Shown one piece after another: positions 1-7,840 of a DNA stretch of 64,000 nt. Numbering within the stretch: position 1 is the stretch's first letter; each line of letters begins with the position of its first letter. The DNA is from Bacillota bacterium (lineage in GTDB: Bacteria > Bacillota > Clostridia > Christensenellales > UMGS416). Location: positions 124,001 through 188,000 of the forward strand of contig JAEWRW010000020.1 of NCBI GenBank assembly GCA_023398815.1, in the 5' to 3' direction. A model generated the notes under the pieces. It made no database searches and was not told the origin of the DNA. It saw only the letters and a program-made list of their open reading frames with translations. The translations under genes and the position numbers were made by a program.

Positions 1-1271
1 TCCACTACGAGGGTGGCATTGTTGACTTTGTGAAGTACCTCAATGCCGAAAAGAGCGTCCTGCACGACCGACCCATCCTGCTGGAGGGGAAGGTCAACGA
101 CATGGAAATCCTCATCGCCATGCAATACACAGAGAGTTACACCGAGAGCGTGTTTTCCTACGTCAACAACATCCCCACCACCGAGGGCGGCATGCACGAG
201 ACGGGCTTGCGCTCGGCACTCACCAAGGTGATGAACGACTACGTCAAGCGCAACAACCTCCTCAAGGACAAGGAGAGCGGGCTGGCGGGGGAGGACTTCC
301 GCGAGGGGCTCACGGCGGTCATCGCCATGAAGATGCATAACGTCCAGTTTGAAGGCCAGACCAAGACAAAGCTCGGCAATACCGAGGCCCGCCAGGCGGT
401 GGAGTCGCTGGTGGGGGAGAAACTGCCGGCCTACTTAAACGACCTCAAGCATGCAGAGACCGCCAACAAGATTGTGGAGAAGGCCATCAAAGCGGCCCGC
501 GTGCGCGAGGCCGCCCGCAAAGCCAAGGACCTGGCCCGTAAGAAAAGCGCCCTGGAGAGTGCGCCGCTCGTTGGCAAGCTATCGAGCTGCACCGGGCGGA
601 AGCCCGAGGAGAACGAGCTGTTCATCGTGGAGGGCGACTCGGCAGGCGGCTCGGCCAAGCAGGGCCGGGATCGGCGGTTTCAGGCCATCCTGCCGCTGCG
701 GGGCAAGCCCCTCAATTGCGAGCGCCGCCAGCTCGACGCTGTGCTGGCCAATGAGGAGTATCGCTCGGTCATCACGGCCTTGGGCACCGGCATCGCCGAG
801 GATTTTGACATCACCAACCTCCGCTATCATAAGGTCATCATCCTCTCGGATGCTGACCACGACGGCGCGCACATTCGCGCGATCCTGTTGACGTTCTTCT
901 TCCGCTACATGAAGGAACTCATCACCGACGGGCACCTGTTCATCGGCCAGCCGCCGCTCTACCGGGTGCGGCGGGGCAGCAAGACGCAGTATGCCTACGA
1001 CGACCGGGAGCTCCAACGGGTGACCGAGGAAATGGGCCGCGGCTATGACCTGCAGCGGTACAAGGGACTGGGCGAGATGAACCCCGAACAGCTGTGGGAG
1101 ACGACGCTGAACCCCGACCACCGCAAACTTGTCCGCGTCACGGTGGAGGACGCCGCCGACGCCGACCGGCTCATCACCATCCTCATGGGGGACAAGGTGG
1201 AGCCCAGGCGTGATTACATCAGCGCCCACGCCTACTTCAACCGCGAGGATAGCTTCGCGAAGCTCGTGTAA
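1..1271 (+). CDS. parE: DNA topoisomerase IV/gyrase subunit B, C-terminal part (5' truncated by window edge)
   Basis: ATPase/TOPRIM subunit of a type IIA topoisomerase, which couples ATP hydrolysis to DNA strand passage. The frame is open from the first base: codons from position 3 read HYEGGIVDFVKYLN, the conserved end of the GHKL/transducer region, so the GTG at 30 is internal. The TOPRIM domain is plain, with EGDSAGGSAKQGRDR (the catalytic Glu), PLRGKPLN, the metal-binding DADHDGAH, and the QRYKGLGEMNPEQLWETT tail motif. There is no large insertion of the enterobacterial GyrB type. It lies 15 bases before the A subunit, as in parE-parC operons. ParE is preferred over GyrB because the partner lacks a canonical GyrA box, but the sequence alone does not fully separate the two. 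Confidence 0.9.
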   Translation, partial: HYEGGIVDFVKYLNAEKSVLHDRPILLEGKVNDMEILIAMQYTESYTESVFSYVNNIPTTEGGMHETGLRSALTKVMNDYVKRNNLLKDKESGLAGEDFREGLTAVIAMKMHNVQFEGQTKTKLGNTEARQAVESLVGEKLPAYLNDLKHAETANKIVEKAIKAARVREAARKAKDLARKKSALESAPLVGKLSSCTGRKPEENELFIVEGDSAGGSAKQGRDRRFQAILPLRGKPLNCERRQLDAVLANEEYRSVITALGTGIAEDFDITNLRYHKVIILSDADHDGAHIRAILLTFFFRYMKELITDGHLFIGQPPLYRVRRGSKTQYAYDDRELQRVTEEMGRGYDLQRYKGLGEMNPEQLWETTLNPDHRKLVRVTVEDAADADRLITILMGDKVEPRRDYISAHAYFNREDSFAKLV

Positions 1272-1286
1272 CAGGGGAGAGGGACC

Positions 1287-3743
1287 ATGCCAAAGAAGAC
1301 CAACGACGGCGGCGAACTGCGCGGCGAGGAAATCATCGACCAGAGCTTCGACGACGTCATCCACAATTCCATGATGCCCTATGCCGAGACCGTCATTCTG
1401 GACCGCGCACTGCCGCGGGTGGAGGACGGCCTCAAGCCCGTGCAGCGCCGTATTCTGTACACCATGAGCGAGTTGGGCGTGACGCCCGACAAGCCACACA
1501 AGAAGTCGGCCCGCATCGTGGGTGATACGATGGGTAAATACCACCCCCATGGCGACTCCTCCATCTACGAGGCCATGGTGCGCATGGCGCAAGATTTCAA
1601 CATGCGTGGCATGTTGGTGGATGGTCACGGCAACTATGGCTCGGTGGATGGCGACAGCGCCGCCGCCATGCGCTACACCGAGGCCCGCATGACTCCCTTG
1701 GCGCTGGAGCTGCTGCGTGATATCGAAAAGGACACGGTGTCCTTTTCTCTCAATTTTGACGACTCCCTGAAGGAGCCGGACATGCTGCCCGGGCGCTTCC
1801 CCAACCTCTTGGTGAACGGGGCGCTTGGCATCGCCGTGGGCCTGGCCACCAACATCCCCACCCACAACCTGGGCGAGGTCATTGACTGCGTCATCGCCCA
1901 GATGGACAACCCTGACATTACGCTGGACGGCTTGATGGAAAAGCTGAAAGGCCCGGACTTCCCCACCGGCGGCATCATCGTCGGGCGGGAGGGTATCCGC
2001 CAGGCCTACGAGACGGGGCGGGGTAAGGTTGTCGTGCGTGCCAAGGCCGAGATTGAACGGGGCAACGGCGGCCGGCAGTCCATCGTCATCACCGAGATTC
2101 CCTTCCAGGTCAACAAGGCCAAGATGCTCGAGAACATCCTCGCCCTGCAGGAGAGCCACAAAGGCATCCTGACCGGCATCAGCGACATCCGTGACGAGTC
2201 CGACCGCAACGGCATGCGGGCGGTCATCGACCTCAAGAAGGACGCCGATGGCCAGAAGATACTGGAGTATCTCTACAAGTATTCAGACCTGCAGATCAAC
2301 TACAACGTCAACATGGTTGCCATTGCTGATGGCAAGCCGAAGCTCTTAACCTTGAAGGAGATCAACACCCACTACATCCGCTACCAGGAGGAGGTCGTTA
2401 CCCGCCGCACGCGCTACGACCTGGAGCGGGCCGAGGAGCGGGAGCACATTTTGCAGGGGTTGCTCATCGCCATCCGCAACATCGACGAGGTGGTGCGCAT
2501 CATCCGCCGCTCCAAAACGACATCAGAGGCGAAAACGAACCTCATGCACGCCTTTTCGCTCACCGGCGTGCAGGCCCAGGCGATCCTGGATATGCGCCTG
2601 GCACGCCTGACCTCACTGGAGGTGGAGAAGCTGGAGGAGGAACTGCGGGAGGTGCAGCGCCTCATCCGGGAGTTGAAGGCCATTTTGAAATCCCGCACCA
2701 AGCTGCTGGAGGTCATCAAGAACGAACTCCTGGGCATCCGCAAGAGCTATGCCGACGGCCGCCGCACGCGCATTGTGAGCGCCGAGGCCGTCAAGGAGTT
2801 CCGCGCTGAGGACTTTGTGGTGGTGGAGGAGACCGTGCTCATCGCCACGGCTCTGGGGTTTGTCAAGCGCATGCAGCCCAACGCCTACGGCCGCAGCAAC
2901 CGCACCACCCCGCCGGATGGCCTGCTGGACGACGACACGGTGCTACTGGTGGAGCCCACCAACACCGCTATGCGGGCGCTCTTCTTCACCGACCGCGGCA
3001 ACGTCTATCAGCTGCCGGTTTCTGAACTGCCCGAAGGCCGTTGGCGCGACCGCGGCGAGCACCTCTCCGCCTTCATTGCCGGTTATGGCAAGGGCGAGCG
3101 GCTGGTGTCGGTGTTGCTGCTCGATAAGATCCCCGAGTACGGCCAGATGATCTTCTTCACCGCCCAGGGGATGGTGAAGAAAACCGAGATTGGCGAATAC
3201 GACACCCGCACCCGCAAGGTGGTGGCCTGCGGCTTGAAGGACGGCGACCGCGTGATCGCCGCCGAGTTCTGCAAGCGGGGCGACCTGGCGGCGCTCCTCA
3301 CCCGCAATGGACTGGGCATGGCCATCAAGGTGACCCAGGTGGAGCCCACGGGCCGGGCGACCAAAGGTGTGAAAGCCATCACCCTCAACGCCGGCGACGA
3401 GTTGCTGGCGGCCTTCCTGGTGGACGAGAGCAACGAAATTGTGCTGCTGACCGACCGTGGCTACGGCAAGCGCATCATGGCGCTGGAGTTGCCGGTGCAG
3501 GCCCGTGCCGGCAAGGGGCGCCTAGTCGTCGCATTCACCAAGAACGGCTCCAACGGCACAGGCCTGCGTGCGGTGTTCAAGGTCGTCGAGCCCTTTGAGC
3601 TGACAATCGGCCAGACCAGCGGGGCAGAAACGACAATCCTCACCAGCGCGCTGGCCTTGGAGGGGCTGGCCACCGGCGGCAAAATGGTGTCGCTGGTGAT
3701 GCTGGACGACCAGATCAACCGGGTGACGAAGGTACCGGGGTGA
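1287..3743 (+). CDS. parC: DNA topoisomerase IV/gyrase subunit A
   Basis: Breakage-reunion subunit (818 aa) that forms the covalent 5'-phosphotyrosyl link to DNA. The catalytic Tyr is about residue 130 in AAAMRYTEARM. The quinolone-determining segment reads GKYHPHGDSSIYEA, so Ser and an acidic residue sit at the usual drug-contact positions. The winged-helix and tower regions are followed by a six-bladed beta-pinwheel C-terminal domain. Where GyrA carries the GyrA box (QRRGGKG), this protein reads QARAGKG, a degenerate box. That favours ParC, or a decatenating second enzyme, over a true supercoiling gyrase. The start ATG follows GGGGAGAGGG at good spacing and lies 15 bases after the B subunit stop, so the two are cotranscribed. 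No clear terminator follows. Confidence 0.9.
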   Translation: MPKKTNDGGELRGEEIIDQSFDDVIHNSMMPYAETVILDRALPRVEDGLKPVQRRILYTMSELGVTPDKPHKKSARIVGDTMGKYHPHGDSSIYEAMVRMAQDFNMRGMLVDGHGNYGSVDGDSAAAMRYTEARMTPLALELLRDIEKDTVSFSLNFDDSLKEPDMLPGRFPNLLVNGALGIAVGLATNIPTHNLGEVIDCVIAQMDNPDITLDGLMEKLKGPDFPTGGIIVGREGIRQAYETGRGKVVVRAKAEIERGNGGRQSIVITEIPFQVNKAKMLENILALQESHKGILTGISDIRDESDRNGMRAVIDLKKDADGQKILEYLYKYSDLQINYNVNMVAIADGKPKLLTLKEINTHYIRYQEEVVTRRTRYDLERAEEREHILQGLLIAIRNIDEVVRIIRRSKTTSEAKTNLMHAFSLTGVQAQAILDMRLARLTSLEVEKLEEELREVQRLIRELKAILKSRTKLLEVIKNELLGIRKSYADGRRTRIVSAEAVKEFRAEDFVVVEETVLIATALGFVKRMQPNAYGRSNRTTPPDGLLDDDTVLLVEPTNTAMRALFFTDRGNVYQLPVSELPEGRWRDRGEHLSAFIAGYGKGERLVSVLLLDKIPEYGQMIFFTAQGMVKKTEIGEYDTRTRKVVACGLKDGDRVIAAEFCKRGDLAALLTRNGLGMAIKVTQVEPTGRATKGVKAITLNAGDELLAAFLVDESNEIVLLTDRGYGKRIMALELPVQARAGKGRLVVAFTKNGSNGTGLRAVFKVVEPFELTIGQTSGAETTILTSALALEGLATGGKMVSLVMLDDQINRVTKVPG

Positions 3744-3827
3744 GAGTAGAGGTTATCTTCGAATGACCCCAGGTGTTGGATCGGGAACAGATGTCAATAT
3801 AGGCGAGATGAAACAACCACAACTGCA

Positions 3828-3856
3828 TTGACAAACATATCGGGCTTACGTATTAT
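3828..3856 (+). promoter_or_regulatory. Sigma-A promoter of the LRR/FN3 gene
   Basis: TTGACA (3828-3833), a 17-base spacer and TATTAT (3851-3856) closely match the consensus. The predicted start is near 3863, leaving a leader of about 47 bases before the ATG at 3910. It lies in the 166-base gap after the topoisomerase A gene, so the surface protein is transcribed independently. Confidence 0.8.
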
Positions 3857-3909
3857 TTGCGTATCGCTTTCTATTGTTATACCTGTATAGCTGTGAAGGA
3901 GACAGGGTC

Positions 3910-6150
3910 ATGCAGAAACTATCCCGTTGCTTGGTTTTGACGTTTTTGTTGGTTGTTGTGAGTCTTCACACTGCCCACGCCGCCACAACAGTCACATCCG
4001 GCGATTTTGAGTACACGGTCACGGACGGGAAGGCCACTGTGACCCGATATGCGGGTTCGGCGACGGAGGTAACCATTCCCGAAGCTTTGGGCGGATATCC
4101 GGTCGTGGCAATTGGAAAGGCTGCCTTTGTGAGCCGACCACAGTTGGTTTCCGTTGGCTTTCCCGAAGGACTTTTGCAGATTGGAGCGGAAGCATTCCGA
4201 AGCTGCTCCTCATTGGAAAACATTGTGTTACCGGATGGGATGATAAGGTTAGGCGATTATGCATTCTCGGGTTGCACGTCTTTGACGGATTTTATCATTC
4301 CGGACAGCGTCACCAGTTTGGGTGCTGGAATTTGCAGTTATTGTGAGAATATGGTCAGTGTCTCGATCGGGGATGGGTTGGACGCCATCCCATATGATTC
4401 CTTTTCATTTTGCAAGAGTCTGGCAAAGGTGACGTACGGTAAGGGCATCACGAGCATTGGTGTCGGTGCTTTTTCTTGCACGGCCCTGACAGAAGCGACG
4501 ATTCCTTCCAGCGTTACCCACCTCGGTGAAAGTTCGTTTAGCGGTTGCAAAGCACTGAAGAAAGCGGTGGTTCCCGACGGAATTCGTTCGCTGTCATCGG
4601 GCATTTTTAGCGGATGCAGTTCCTTGGAATCCGTCGTGCTGCCAAAGGGACTGCTGAGCATCGATGCTTGCGTTTTCCGCGGGTGCGAGAAACTGTCCAG
4701 CATCACCCTCCCCGCGTCTCTGGAATGGATTGGGAGTGGGGCCTTTGAGAAGGCCGGCCTTAAGAGTATTACCATTCCACCTAAAATCACCGCATTGAAC
4801 GGAGATACGTTCCAGGAGTGCCGACAGTTACAGCGCCTGACTATTCCTGATACAGTCAAGAGCATGGGCAACTCGGTTTTCGCTGGGTGCGATGGACTGA
4901 CCAGTGTTGTGATCAGCAAGGGAGTACAACGCATTGAGTATGGTGTGTTTGCCGGTTGCACGAAGCTGACGACCGTTACTATGTCGGACAATGTCACCTA
5001 CATTGGCACGTCGGCCTTTACCCATTGCGATAGTCTCACTGGCATTGCACTATCCGAGGGGCTGACCACCATTGACTCCGAAGCATTTGCGTATTGCGCC
5101 AGTCTCCAGAGCGTTGTCATCCCAGAGGGGGTCAGAGACATTGGCGATGCGGCGTTTTATGCCTGTTCCAGTTTAGTGGGAGCGCATTTTCAGACCACTG
5201 CACCTTCGTCTGATCATTTTGGATTTCAGGTTTTTGATGAGGCGGCTAAGAACTTTTCAATCTATTTTTTAAGCAACAAGTCTCATTGGACGCAGCCCGT
5301 TTGGCAGGAATACCCCTCGAAGCAAGAACCGGCGCCAGCCAATCTACGTGCCACCAGCGAATCCTATCGCAGTATAGCGCTCCAATGGTCATTTTCCGGT
5401 TCCGCCGTCGGCTATGAGATTTGGAGGTTGAAACCGGGCGACGACATGTATGGTCTGGCGGGTACCTCGACGACCACCCGTTTTACAGACGTCGGATTGA
5501 ACATGGGAACTAGCTATCAGTACGTCATTCGTCCCTACGGGTTTGCCGGCCCCGCCGCGTATTACATGAGCCTGTCATCGTTCGCATCGGGGAAGCCCGC
5601 ACTCTCCAAGCCCAAGGTGACGGTGGCGTCCACTGGATACAACCGTGTCAAGGTCAGGTGGGGCAAGGTAGAGGGTGCGAAGGGATACCGGTTGTACCGC
5701 GCCACAAGTAAGTCCGGTACTTACAAGCTCATCGAGGAAACCACATCGTTGAGTTATACAGACAAGAGCCTAACAACCGGAAAGACCTATTACTACAAGG
5801 TGAAGGCGTACCGTACTGTCAGTGGTACAAAGAAGTATGGTTCGTATTCAACGGTTGTGAGTGGAAAGCCAGTACCGGCAGCGCCAACGAGCGTGAAAGT
5901 GAGCCGTGTCTCCGACAGTTCAGTTAAGATTACTTGGTACAAAGTCAGCGGTGCCACCAAATACCAGGTGTACCGGGCCACAAGCAAGGGCGGTACCTAT
6001 TCCAGGGTGGCGGAAACCAATAGCCTTAGTTATACAAACAAAAGTTTGAAGGATGGAACGACTTATTATTACAAGGTGAGGGCCTACCACACCGAAAGCG
6101 GCAAAAAGGTGTACGGCTCCTATGGCGCGGTGGTTTCCGCTACCCCGTAA
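3910..6150 (+). CDS. Secreted BspA-type leucine-rich repeat protein with C-terminal fibronectin type III modules
   Basis: Exported protein of 746 aa. The start ATG at 3910 follows AAGGAG and begins a signal peptide with a cleavable AHA-A site near residue 25; the in-frame TTG at 3874 lies upstream of it and is less likely. Residues about 50-430 form LRR_5 (BspA/TpLRR) repeats of about 23 residues with the pattern ITIPxSVTxIGxxAFxxCxxL. Three FN3 modules follow, carrying repeated YRATSKSGTY and TYYYKV elements. BspA-like proteins bind host or matrix ligands in other bacteria; the ligand here is unknown. No LPxTG, SLH or other anchor is visible, so the protein is probably released or held through its FN3 part. 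GC content is lower than in neighbouring enzyme genes. Confidence 0.85.
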   Translation: MQKLSRCLVLTFLLVVVSLHTAHAATTVTSGDFEYTVTDGKATVTRYAGSATEVTIPEALGGYPVVAIGKAAFVSRPQLVSVGFPEGLLQIGAEAFRSCSSLENIVLPDGMIRLGDYAFSGCTSLTDFIIPDSVTSLGAGICSYCENMVSVSIGDGLDAIPYDSFSFCKSLAKVTYGKGITSIGVGAFSCTALTEATIPSSVTHLGESSFSGCKALKKAVVPDGIRSLSSGIFSGCSSLESVVLPKGLLSIDACVFRGCEKLSSITLPASLEWIGSGAFEKAGLKSITIPPKITALNGDTFQECRQLQRLTIPDTVKSMGNSVFAGCDGLTSVVISKGVQRIEYGVFAGCTKLTTVTMSDNVTYIGTSAFTHCDSLTGIALSEGLTTIDSEAFAYCASLQSVVIPEGVRDIGDAAFYACSSLVGAHFQTTAPSSDHFGFQVFDEAAKNFSIYFLSNKSHWTQPVWQEYPSKQEPAPANLRATSESYRSIALQWSFSGSAVGYEIWRLKPGDDMYGLAGTSTTTRFTDVGLNMGTSYQYVIRPYGFAGPAAYYMSLSSFASGKPALSKPKVTVASTGYNRVKVRWGKVEGAKGYRLYRATSKSGTYKLIEETTSLSYTDKSLTTGKTYYYKVKAYRTVSGTKKYGSYSTVVSGKPVPAAPTSVKVSRVSDSSVKITWYKVSGATKYQVYRATSKGGTYSRVAETNSLSYTNKSLKDGTTYYYKVRAYHTESGKKVYGSYGAVVSATP
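4060..5200 (+). repeat. LRR_5 (BspA-type) repeat array within the surface protein gene
   Basis: About sixteen tandem repeats of roughly 69 bases encode a recurring pattern: IPxGV, then a hydrophobic/Ile-Gly pair, then AFxxCxxL. The DNA copies have diverged and the periodicity is clear only in the protein, so this is an old protein repeat rather than a recent DNA expansion. Confidence 0.7.
5332..6147 (+). repeat. Three FN3 modules shared with the second LRR protein
   Basis: Modules start near 5332, 5596 and 5869. The last two carry GYRLYRATSKSGTY-like and KTYYYKVKAYR-like segments almost identical to those of the minus-strand gene at 47316-50108, including similar DNA around the TYYYKV codons. 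This suggests module exchange or duplication between the two genes. Confidence 0.7.
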
Positions 6151-6174
6151 GGAGCATCTATCAAGAGCGAGTAT

Positions 6175-6202
6175 AAAAACTCCGCCAGTGGCGGAGTTTT
6201 TA
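6175..6202 (+). terminator. Rho-independent terminator, LRR/FN3 gene (bidirectional)
   Basis: A perfect 12-base stem (AAAAACTCCGCC / GGCGGAGTTTTT) with an AGT loop, A-rich on the left and T-rich on the right. It can stop the plus-strand gene ending at 6150 and also the convergent MFS gene ending at 6234. Confidence 0.9.
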
Positions 6203-6233
6203 TCTCATATGCTGGGGTGCTTCCATGTGTCAA

Positions 6234-7478
6234 TCATAGTTGCTGTGGGGATGGGACATCATGGTTTCGCCGCCCCACCCACTGCGCCACAGCATAGTAC
6301 CCCACCGCCACCAGCACGGCGGCGCTCACCCACAGTGCGAAAGTCTGCACGCCAATGCGGTCGATGAGAACCCCGCCCAGGAGGTTGCCAACGATGCCGG
6401 CCACAGTAACGGCCGAGACGTAGATCGTCTGGGCCGAGGCCTTGAGTTCGTCGGGGGCCAGGGTGTAGATGTAGTTGGATGCCGCCGCGATGAGCAGCCC
6501 CCCGCCCAAGCCGTGCAGGGTGGAGATGGCCACCAACTGCCAGAACGTGTGCGCCATGCCAAAGAGGAACGCCTCCAGCGCGAAGAACACCGCCGCGCCC
6601 ATCGCCATCTTCGGGAAGGAGACCTTCCGCCGCAGCAGCGGGGCCATCAGCAGCAGCATGGGGATCTCCAACAAGGCCTTGTAGCCATGGATCATGCCCA
6701 GTTGACTGCGGTCGCCGTGCACGGCATCAATGAGGAACGACAGAAACCCGAACATGGTGTTGATGGGCATCTGCATGAGCACCGCGAATGCGAGGAATGT
6801 GACGTAGCGGTAATCTCGCAGCAGGCGCCCCACCCGTAGCTCCCGCCAGGTGAGGGCCTTGGACTTCTGCGCGTCGCCACGTACAAAGAAGGTGAGCGCC
6901 AGGAGCGGCAGGCAGACGATGCCGTAGATGACGAACGAACTGCTGACGCCGATGCGCCCTAAGAGGAAGCTCAGGCCAATGCCCATGATGGCGAAGCTGA
7001 AGGAACCGAAGGAGCGGATGGAGCCGTAGTTCAAGCCCTCGCGGTTGGCGGTCACCACCAGCCAGTTGTCTAGCAGTGCGCCGGACGGCGCGCGAAAGAA
7101 CATGGAGAGCAGGATCGCGACCAGTGACATTGACAGGGAACCCACCATCACCGGTGCCAGTGAGGGCACTAGCGCCCAGAACAACGCGCCGCCGGCGGTG
7201 CAGAGGAGAAACGACTTGCGCACTGAGCGGATGCGGTCGCTGAACGTGCCCCAAAAGAGTGTCGATACGATGCCCACCGACGAGCAGGCGGCGGTTACTA
7301 CGCCCACGCGCGAGGCCGAAAACCCCATGTTCTGCAGGAAGACCGTGAGGTAGTTCGTGTTGGCCGTGGCGAACCAGAACAGAAACTCCAGCCCGGCAAA
7401 CTGAGCGAAGCGCCCGCGCGCCGCCCGGGATTCAGCATCCTGCGGCAAGAGCCGCCGCAGAGCAGCAGTGAGATTCAT
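6234..7478 (-). CDS. Major facilitator superfamily transporter
   Basis: Polytopic membrane permease of 414 aa with about 12 predicted transmembrane segments. It has an MFS loop 2-3 motif (WGTFSDRIRSVRK) and resembles the MFS_1-like/nucleoside-H+ symporter-like group. The substrate cannot be read from the sequence. Start choice: the frame is open to 7538, but the predicted transcription start is near 7517. The ATG at 7478 has AGGTGG five bases upstream and begins MNLTAALRRLL, so it is preferred over ATG 7517, which would be leaderless. The gene stands alone, converges with the LRR gene, and has its own promoter. Confidence 0.8.
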   Translation of the reverse strand: MNLTAALRRLLPQDAESRAARGRFAQFAGLEFLFWFATANTNYLTVFLQNMGFSASRVGVVTAACSSVGIVSTLFWGTFSDRIRSVRKSFLLCTAGGALFWALVPSLAPVMVGSLSMSLVAILLSMFFRAPSGALLDNWLVVTANREGLNYGSIRSFGSFSFAIMGIGLSFLLGRIGVSSSFVIYGIVCLPLLALTFFVRGDAQKSKALTWRELRVGRLLRDYRYVTFLAFAVLMQMPINTMFGFLSFLIDAVHGDRSQLGMIHGYKALLEIPMLLLMAPLLRRKVSFPKMAMGAAVFFALEAFLFGMAHTFWQLVAISTLHGLGGGLLIAAASNYIYTLAPDELKASAQTIYVSAVTVAGIVGNLLGGVLIDRIGVQTFALWVSAAVLVAVGYYAVAQWVGRRNHDVPSPQQL

Positions 7479-7523
7479 CAGCACCACCTGAAGGCCCGTA
7501 TGGCTACGGGGCAACATGATATG

Positions 7524-7552
7524 GTTATACCACCACAACCGGTGGCTGACAA
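7524..7552 (-). promoter_or_regulatory. Promoter of the MFS gene, with an inverted repeat in the spacer
   Basis: On the minus strand, TTGTCA (7547-7552), a 17-base spacer and TATAAC (7524-7529). The spacer reads CCACC-GGTTGT-GGTGG in its centre, an inverted repeat with 5-base arms placed where a repressor or activator could act. Leader length to ATG 7478 is about 39 bases. Confidence 0.65.
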
Positions 7553-7631
7553 TCGAGAAAGCGGGAGTGTCTAGGCATTCTCACTGCAACCTCCAGACAC
7601 GCGCTTGCATGGATATGGCAACCGGAGCCGA

Positions 7632-7650
7632 CCGCCGATTCATTCGGCGG
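7632..7650. other. Short inverted repeat in the MFS/ABC intergenic region
   Basis: CCGCCGA-TTCAT-TCGGCGG is a perfect 7-base inverted repeat. It has no T-run on either side, so it is a weak terminator candidate at best. The rest of the gap between 7553 and 7743 shows no gene. Confidence 0.35.
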
Positions 7651-7743
7651 GAGGAACACCCTAACCAGTGCAAGGCTGACAATAAAACCCGCCCGCAGGC
7701 GAAACACGATCCTTGAAGCGAATCATGAGGCAAACAGCAAAGA

Positions 7744-7774
7744 GATCGCCCGGCGACATGCGCGGCGGGCGATC
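7744..7774 (-). terminator. Terminator of the MarR/HlyD/ABC operon
   Basis: GATCGCCCG (7744-7752) pairs perfectly with CGGGCGATC (7766-7774). On the minus strand it is followed by TCTTTGCTGTTT. It lies 67 bases past the stop of the last ABC gene. Confidence 0.65.
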
Positions 7775-7840
7775 CCATGGAAAGAAGAACAAGCTGTCCG
7801 GATCGCGGACGGCACCGCAGTGACGTCCGCGAAAGCGCCG

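Noticed and set aside
579..2159. Long minus-strand open frame (526 codons) across the topoisomerase genes
   Set aside because: It is an antisense shadow of high-GC coding DNA; the plus-strand frames carry unmistakable topoisomerase motifs.
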